From assembly GCA_036939755.1 (NCBI GenBank), contig JALLAZ010000093.1, positions 1 through 24,027 of the forward strand: DNA of 24,027 nucleotides, given 5' to 3'. Source of the stretch: Stephanodiscus triporus (lineage: Eukaryota > Bacillariophyta > Thalassiosirophyceae > Thalassiosirales > Thalassiosiraceae). The position numbers were made by a program, and so were the translations under genes. Below, one piece after another: positions 19,901 to 24,027 of the stretch. Numbering within the stretch: the first letter of the stretch is position 1; each line of letters opens with the position of its first letter. A model generated the notes under the pieces. It worked only from the letters and a program-made list of their open reading frames with translations, was not told where the DNA came from and did not search any database.

Positions 19901-22588
19901 CACGTGAAGCACGAGCTAGCAGTTGGCACAAAGTCGATTGCGCCAACTTTTCCGCTGATGCATTTGAGGTTGGACTAAATATCGATCCAATAGAAAAGGC
20001 TAGGATATTTCTAAAACAGGATATAAGAATGAGGAGGAAGAAAATATATGTTCGAGAACTTATACTTGGATTCTTCAAGGTCAATCTGAGCTACTTCAAG
20101 AGCTCCAGAAGCAGCAGGGGCAGTTTGGATTCATCCGAAGAAAAACCTGTTAACGTTGACAGTTCAGAGCTGCTCCCATTGGTCATTCCATCGCCAAATG
20201 AACAACCAGGCCGACCCAGCTCAGCTGCAGATGATGCCTACCTGCAATGGTCGGAAAATGTTGATTTTGGTGTCGATGAAAGGCCGTACGCCAACAAAAT
20301 CTCAGCTATGCTTCCACGTATTTCAGATGCTCCAATCAGGTTCAATGAAAGAATAATCTATCACGTTTATGAATCTGAAGGCGACATCTGGAAATCATTG
20401 CGAAGTTTTTACTCTGCCGAGTCTTTGAGACAGATCTATAAAATTGTAGGCTCACTCGGTACGTGTGGATTTGGCTTGCTTCTTTGAGATTTTTGTCATC
20501 TGAAATCGTTTCATCATTTTCTACCTCAACGCAGATTTTGTTGGGAATCCCACCATGGTTCTGACGTCGTTCCGGACGGGCCTTCGAGACTTTGTTTTGC
20601 AGCCGTCTCGTGAGCTGAAGCACATTACCAAAAACCCATCAAGAGTTGGCGTTGGGGTGATGAAGGGAACCTTGTCACTTGTTTCAAACAGTGCCAGTGG
20701 CATATTTGGGTTCGCGTCAAACTTGGGGGCCACTGTCGGGCACACCGCCACCCACCTGACATTAGATGAACATTTTCAGCGTCTTCACTCTGAGCAAAAA
20801 GCAGCGCAACAGCTTCATTATGATCGTTGGAAAAAGAAAGGCTTTGGTCACGTCACACTGATGGTATCGAGACCCGTTTCTGATATTGTGTTTGGTTTAA
20901 TATCTGCTGCAACAGGCCTTCTATTAGAGCCATATCGAGGTGCAAAAGAGGATGGACTTGTTGGATTTGCAAAAGGGTCAGCCATTGGGATCATAGGCGT
21001 TGTAGTCAAGCCTGTTGTTGGTTTATCAGATGCATTTTCTCACGTAATGGAGTCGAGTCATGACATTGCCAAAAGCGTGAATCTTCTGGAGTTCAAGGCC
21101 AACACCATCAAAAGATACCGCCTCCCGAATGTTTTTGGCCCCCAAAAGATGTTGCTGCCATTCAATGCAGTTGATTCAAGGAGTGCTCAGCTGTTGCTGG
21201 CTCATCCTCTCGAGAAGAAAACAAAGAAGGGGGAGGAAGTGATTGTTGCCTCTGAGGCTCTTCGTCTTGGGAAGGGGCTTGATCATTATATAGTGGTTAC
21301 CACATTGAGAGTTGTCTTATTCAAATTAAAGGTTCTTGACGGCCAAGGCTTTGTCACAGCAAACCTGGTTTGGCATGTTAAGTTTGATAAAGGGGCTAGA
21401 ATAAACTCCAGCTTGGGAAACAGAGGGCACAATGGCTACGTTCTTTACATCTCTCGATACAGTTCACGGAAACAAGGAGATCCTAGTTTAGATGACCTGT
21501 CACAACAGAACCCCATTCAAGGATCCACACCGACTATAAATGAATATAGTCAACATGAAAATGACAACTTCTTTGTCAGTGGGGAAGGGAAGTCATTATA
21601 TTCTTTGGGGCCAGCTCCCGCTTCAATTAGATTAGGCAATGTGCGGCCTTCCGCTGTCACCGAGGGCGTTGGCGTGAATCGATTCGCCGTCGAAGGGGAG
21701 CTCAAACATCGCTCACAACTATCTAGGATTCACAATGCTATCTGCTGTATCTGTGGGGATTTCGACTCAATCATACGCGAAAATTATCACGACGACGGAG
21801 ATGAAGGGATAACTTCTTTTGGGCCTTATAGTTTTGAGAAAAAACCAGTAGACAATAGGGAGGATCGCAGCTTCTTGTATGCATCCCTAGAGTACATCAT
21901 ATGGAAATTTGAGCCATCTCTAAGCTATCGGAGCCTTCTCAGAAGCCCACCGTGGCTCATAGACTGTGGCATGGCGGTGTCACCATCACATCCCTCGTCA
22001 CCACTCTCTCCAAATGCAGTTAACACGATGTTGTCACTGGACAATTGCGGTGCTTCTGATGAAAATTTCTTTCTCCATTCACAGATAGACAGTATGTCTG
22101 GCGAGACTGATAGCTATGTTGAAGAGCACGTAGCACATGAACAGGACAGTTTTGTAGAAGCGTTCGGGACTTTCCCCTTTCTCACCAGACCAAATCCTGT
22201 CGTGTGCAAAATTGGTGAATCGGCATCTGCAAGCGTTTCCCAGACGGGCACTTACCCTGCGTCAGTCGAGGCAGACAGCTTGTTCGGTGAAGCATTGACA
22301 GAATCGGGCTTGAGTGAGAGAGTACGTCGAGTTGAAGCCATGTTAGAAAGCCTGGTAGGATGCGAATCAACAACAGGTGTGACTATGACTCATAAATCAT
22401 CTCAAAGATCTCAAACTGACCATAGTCAACTCAGCGTTGCTCATTATGGTTTCAACGGCTCCAAAACAGCACCTATTTCACCCTTATCATTCAGTGGTCA
22501 TGTAGATGTGCAATCTTTACTGAAAGAAATCGAAGACCTAAAGCAACAACTTGCAGCAAAGAATGTTTCAAAGGCATCTACTAAGTAA
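4402..22588 (+). CDS. VPS13: VPS13-family bridge-like lipid transfer protein (14 exons, 5669 aa)
   Basis: Exons: 4402-8166, 8237-12079, 12153-12321, 12442-14354, 14426-15022, 15110-16820, 16937-17266, 17358-18428, 18566-18584, 18673-19182, 19261-19600, 19689-19742, 19825-20458, 20535-22588. The sum is 17010 nt (divisible by 3), with no internal stop. Introns are 70-137 nt, all GT-AG. Domain order: Chorein_N (1-175), a long repeating beta-groove region (to about 2600), six VAB repeats (2653-3837) with a PDZ-like insert (3581-3697), C2-like 1 (4008-4160), C2-like 2 (about 4434-4605), VPS13 C-terminal groove segment (4643-4985), ATG2/VPS13 C-terminal helices (4986-5150), PH-like domain (about 5205-5394), then a disordered tail with short coiled coils. 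Known for the family: a hydrophobic groove moves bulk phospholipid between organelles at contact sites. The protein is longer than human VPS13D (about 4400 aa). The start ATG has context AACAATGGC. Family identity is firm. Individual junctions are predictions; introns 2, 6 and 8 have alternatives. Confidence 0.93.
10088..10108 (+). other. FFAT-like motif (IFFDCID) in VPS13
   Basis: Residues 1873-1879 read I-F-F-D-C-I-D, preceded by a Ser-rich acidic stretch (SSSD) and followed by D. Compared with the FFAT core E-F-F-D-A-x-E, positions 2, 3 and 4 match exactly, 5 is the tolerated Cys and 7 is Asp; only position 1 (Ile) deviates. FFAT motifs bind the MSP domain of ER-resident VAP proteins, and human VPS13A and VPS13C use one. 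The segment sits in a probable loop between beta-groove strands. Function here is inferred. Confidence 0.45.
12618..16330 (+). other. VPS13 adaptor-binding (VAB, SHR-BD) region with six Asn-centred repeats
   Basis: Six repeats of the form hydrophobic-strand / Asn / polar / hydrophobic are readable. They are FSLENRTGELLRV (Asn 2660), FQVINKTNHPIIL (Asn 2807), LIIENLLPERGRF (Asn 3037), FWIVNTTEHSLRY (Asn 3232), YIVVNQLPFPIRL (Asn 3423) and YRITNRSLHWRIYY (Asn 3772). The family VAB domain is known to have six repeats with an invariant Asn and to bind Pro-x-Pro adaptor peptides that choose the target organelle. Introns 4 and 5 cut immediately before VN of repeat 4 and after FPI of repeat 5. Joining across them restores the repeats, which validates both junctions. 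Repeats 5 and 6 are pushed apart by a PDZ-like insert. Confidence 0.85.
15563..15915 (+). other. PDZ-like domain inserted in the VAB region of VPS13
   Basis: Residues about 3581-3697. Seen: the GELGVFFE start resembles the GLGF carboxylate-binding loop. TLIVKGIREGSYAS resembles the PDZ strand that ends in I-x-x-G-S-x-A. IAVGDEMVMIDSMPV matches the G-D-x-x-x-x-I-D/N-g PDZ signature, and LSFDEVMKYMKI fits the second helix. The final strand VTLTFL comes after a Lys/Ser-rich loop of about 40 residues, so the loop between the last helix and strand is enlarged. Known: PDZ domains bind C-terminal peptides or lipids. Ligand unknown. Confidence 0.75.
16821..16936 (+). other. VPS13 intron 6 (116 nt) with competing acceptors
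   Basis: The donor is GATGAAG|GTGAGC. Acceptor TGATGAAAG|GG (exon from 16937) gives a 116-nt intron, in line with the other introns, but is AAAG-type and weak. Acceptor TTCATCACAG (exon from 16868) is stronger in sequence but leaves a 47-nt intron. Both preserve the reading frame; they differ by 69 nt (23 codons, no stop) just before the first C2 domain. I use 16937 for the model. Confidence 0.5.
16962..17505 (+). other. First C2-like domain of VPS13 (exons 7-8)
   Basis: Residues about 4008-4160. Seen: VVIEIIEATGLRSSDLNG, SNPFVQVKL, LSPQW...SFVFDV, SKFLGQ joined across intron 7 (17267-17357) to AHVHLRNL, then ENVGWYPLMG and IRLRVQWI. The order is that of a C2 fold. The first loop keeps one Asp (SSD), but the SDPY aspartate is Asn (SNPF) and the third loop reads KSKNKFGSKF without acids. 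Calcium-dependent membrane binding is therefore unlikely. A Lys/Glu-rich coiled-coil-like segment and a disordered Ser/Asp stretch follow. Confidence 0.8.
18566..18584 (+). other. 19-nt microexon (exon 9) of VPS13
   Basis: The acceptor is TTCTTTCACAG|GAATG and the donor is TTACG|GTGAGG. Exon 8 ends in phase 1 and exon 10 begins in phase 2; no direct join between them using the observed GTGAGT donor keeps the frame. The 19-nt exon corrects the phase exactly and supplies GMFVKLR of the second C2 strand. Flanking introns are 137 nt (18429-18565) and 88 nt (18585-18672). Confidence 0.8.
18652..18663 (+). repeat. C12 homopolymer in VPS13 intron 9
   Basis: Twelve consecutive C lie 9 nt upstream of the intron 9 acceptor (TCGATCCAG) and probably serve as its polypyrimidine tract. 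A matching C12 run (plus strand) occurs in TIMELESS intron 1 at 3349-3360. Such runs are prone to length variation and sequencing error, but both lie in introns, so the coding models do not depend on them. Confidence 0.9.
20535..21765 (+). other. VPS13 C-terminal helices and PH-like domain
   Basis: Exon 14 begins DFVGNPTMVLTSFRTGLRDF and continues with KGTLSLVSNSASGIFG, RPVSDIVFGLISAATGLLLEPYRGA and GFAKGSAIGIIGVVVKPVVG. This is the conserved amphipathic helical segment shared by the C-termini of VPS13 and ATG2, which contacts lipid droplets, mitochondria or scramblases. The PH-like domain follows (about residues 5205-5394): EVIVASEALRLG, HYIVVTTLRVVLFKLK, VTANLVWHVKFDKG, GYVLYISR, an acidic/polar loop, and the closing helix HRSQLSRIHNAIC. 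Order and composition match VPS13 family C-termini. Confidence 0.87.
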
Positions 22589-22635
22589 AATCTGCAGTTC
22601 ATATTTTTCAAGTTTTACTATAGAGTTATCCATTA
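22589..22635. other. 47-nt gap between convergent stop codons
   Basis: The VPS13 TAA (22586-22588) and the minus-strand TAG (22636-22638) face each other across 47 AT-rich bases. No AATAAA is present on either strand in the gap. Both 3' UTRs almost certainly run into the opposing gene, giving overlapping sense and antisense transcripts. Confidence 0.8.
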
Positions 22636-24027
22636 CTACAGAGGTATCCACTCGAATGTTGCATGCGTGTAGCCATCACCATTCCAGGTGACCTTGTAGC
22701 ATGCGTTATAAACTACTGGCAATTTAGTCTTTCCTAGATACTCGTGGGCATCAATATGACCCCCAAACGCAACCCCACAATCTTTGACTCCTGCTAACAT
22801 AGTTTCCTCTTTCCGAATTATGAATAGATATGCCTGATCACCATAAGGACTACCCTCGTCATAGTACTTGGCTCTGTCGAAAGCCTTCCTAAATTTCAAG
22901 GCTGCTCGGCGTAGGTTTGAAGACACATATACCATGTCGTAAATCTTCTCTCTGAACTTCGAACTGGCTGGGTCCCTCAGGTGTGGAATCTCCTGTATGT
23001 TGAAGTTATGATGATCACGGATGATGCTGTCGGGAAGGAGGCACTTCTTCTCAATTGCGAGCAGATCTGACATGTACTCCCTGTCTTGATCGTCGAGAGA
23101 AGCAATTAATTCTTCGTCAAATCGCTCGTATCTCACCTGGTTTAGAGGGTCCATGTTTGATGGACTGACATGTGAAAAGTGAAAAACTGGGCCATGTTGA
23201 GCAGCCTCAGAAAACACATTACTCTTCGACTCTTGCTGAACGATGCTACTGATCCGTAGCTCTTGAGGGACACGATCATCACCGAGGTCGTCTGGACTTA
23301 AAAAATCAAGCATACCTTCTTCAGAGTAGGACAGCATCAACATCTTGTATCTCTTCTTGCAGGAGGAAACGGATCTGCCAAGTTCAACAGCAGCCTCCTT
23401 AAATTCATCAGGATGAGATTTCAGGAACTCTATCAATGATGCATCCTCCTCTTTTTTCCATGCAGTTTTTTTTTTCTCTCTCTATTTTTCCCTCCCTCTT
23501 GTACCCCTGATTTCGACCTCATCAGCAGCCTTTTGCATCACATCAATGTTACGCTTTATCTGCTCTGGACTTGGATCAATATCTTGAAATGAGCTCATGC
23601 AAACTCGTGCAGCTTTGTACGCCAACGCAGCATTCTCCAATGAATTGTAATACCCCATGCTCTTGGCTCCTCCACGGTACCAGATCCGAGCTTGCTGTGA
23701 ATGTTGTTCAAATAGAAATGATACAAAGTGGTGAGAATAGAATAGACATGGGAACAAACAAAAGACAGGCTATCGCCAACTTACAAACTTATTGCCAACT
23801 CTTGATACACCGCGTACTTTTTCTTTTTTATCTCCTTCGTTGTCGTCATCATCGTTGTCATCGTCATCATCATCATCGTCGTCATCATTGTCACCATAGT
23901 TGTCTTCGTTATCGCTACACTCGTCAACATCGCTGTCCTCCTCCTCCTCGTCCTTCTCGTCCTCCTCGTCCTCGGTCGATGCTGCTGCCAGAGACGCGCA
24001 GGGCACTTCTCTCTCTTTCAAGCAGAT
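22636..24027 (-). CDS. Putative transcription factor, AP2-like plus Myb/SANT-like, 5' partial, with an in-frame TAG
   Basis: Exon A runs from beyond the window (24027) to 23785. A 90-nt intron follows (23784-23695, GTAAGT...TTCACAG), then 23694 down to 22636 in one frame. Seen: an acidic Asp/Glu run; then RGVSRVGNKF joined by splicing to QARIWYRGGAKSMGYYNSLE and NAALAYKAARV, which is the AP2-like pattern (RGV, QARI, G-Y-Y, E-x-A-A-x-A-Y) common in diatom genomes. The tail SPEQIKRNIDVMQKAA also fits that family. After a TAG at 23484-23482 the same frame reopens with TAWKKEEDASLIEFLKSHP and AVELGRSVSSCKKRYKML, a Myb/SANT-like helix set. The remaining 210 or so residues are unrecognised. The frame has no ATG near 24021 (it reads TTG), so the start lies outside. 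The TAG may be a cryptic short intron, a true stop, an error or a disabled allele. Confidence 0.6.
23830..23962 (-). repeat. Trinucleotide-rich acidic tract (Asp/Glu codons)
   Basis: The plus strand is a near-continuous run of tcg/tca/tcc triplets. Read on the minus strand it gives long Asp and Glu runs with scattered Asn. It is in frame with the AP2-like domain that follows and is probably a disordered acidic N-terminal region, typical of transcription factors or chromatin proteins. Triplet length variation between alleles is likely. Confidence 0.8.

Overview
This is a nuclear eukaryotic window. It holds long multi-exon genes with short GT-AG introns, mostly 70-140 nt, and nothing prokaryotic such as operons or ribosome binding sites. 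The mix of a stramenopile-style giant VPS13, a TIMELESS/Tof1 homologue and an AP2-like/Myb-like protein of the kind expanded in diatoms suggests a diatom or close relative. That placement is an inference; no marker gene is present.

Layout. Bases 1-280 hold no gene I can support. Bases 281-4110 (minus strand) encode a TIMELESS/Tof1/Swi1-type replication fork protection protein in three exons (1164 aa predicted). Bases 4111-4401 are a compact divergent promoter shared with the next gene, with repeated ACGATA words and several inverted repeats. Bases 4402-22588 (plus strand), three quarters of the window, are one gene: a VPS13-family bridge-like lipid transfer protein that I assemble from 14 exons (5669 aa predicted, 17010 nt CDS, all phases consistent). 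Bases 22636-24027 (minus strand, 5' end beyond the window) encode a putative transcription factor with an acidic N-terminus, an AP2-like DNA-binding domain, a Myb/SANT-like helix block and an unrecognised C-terminal region. One in-frame TAG lies between the AP2-like and Myb-like parts.

The three genes do not form an obvious pathway. TIMELESS acts in the nucleus at replication forks. VPS13 acts at membrane contact sites. The third gene is probably a nuclear DNA-binding protein. They are tightly packed: two divergent starts 291 nt apart and two convergent stops 47 nt apart.

The most interesting content is in the VPS13 gene. A PDZ-like module sits between repeats 5 and 6 of a six-repeat VPS13 adaptor-binding (VAB) region. 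Two C2-like domains follow, the second encoded across a 19-nt microexon. There is also an FFAT-like motif and several in-frame alternative splice sites. I found no CRISPR, transposon, tRNA or rRNA, and no clear case for a wholly new system.
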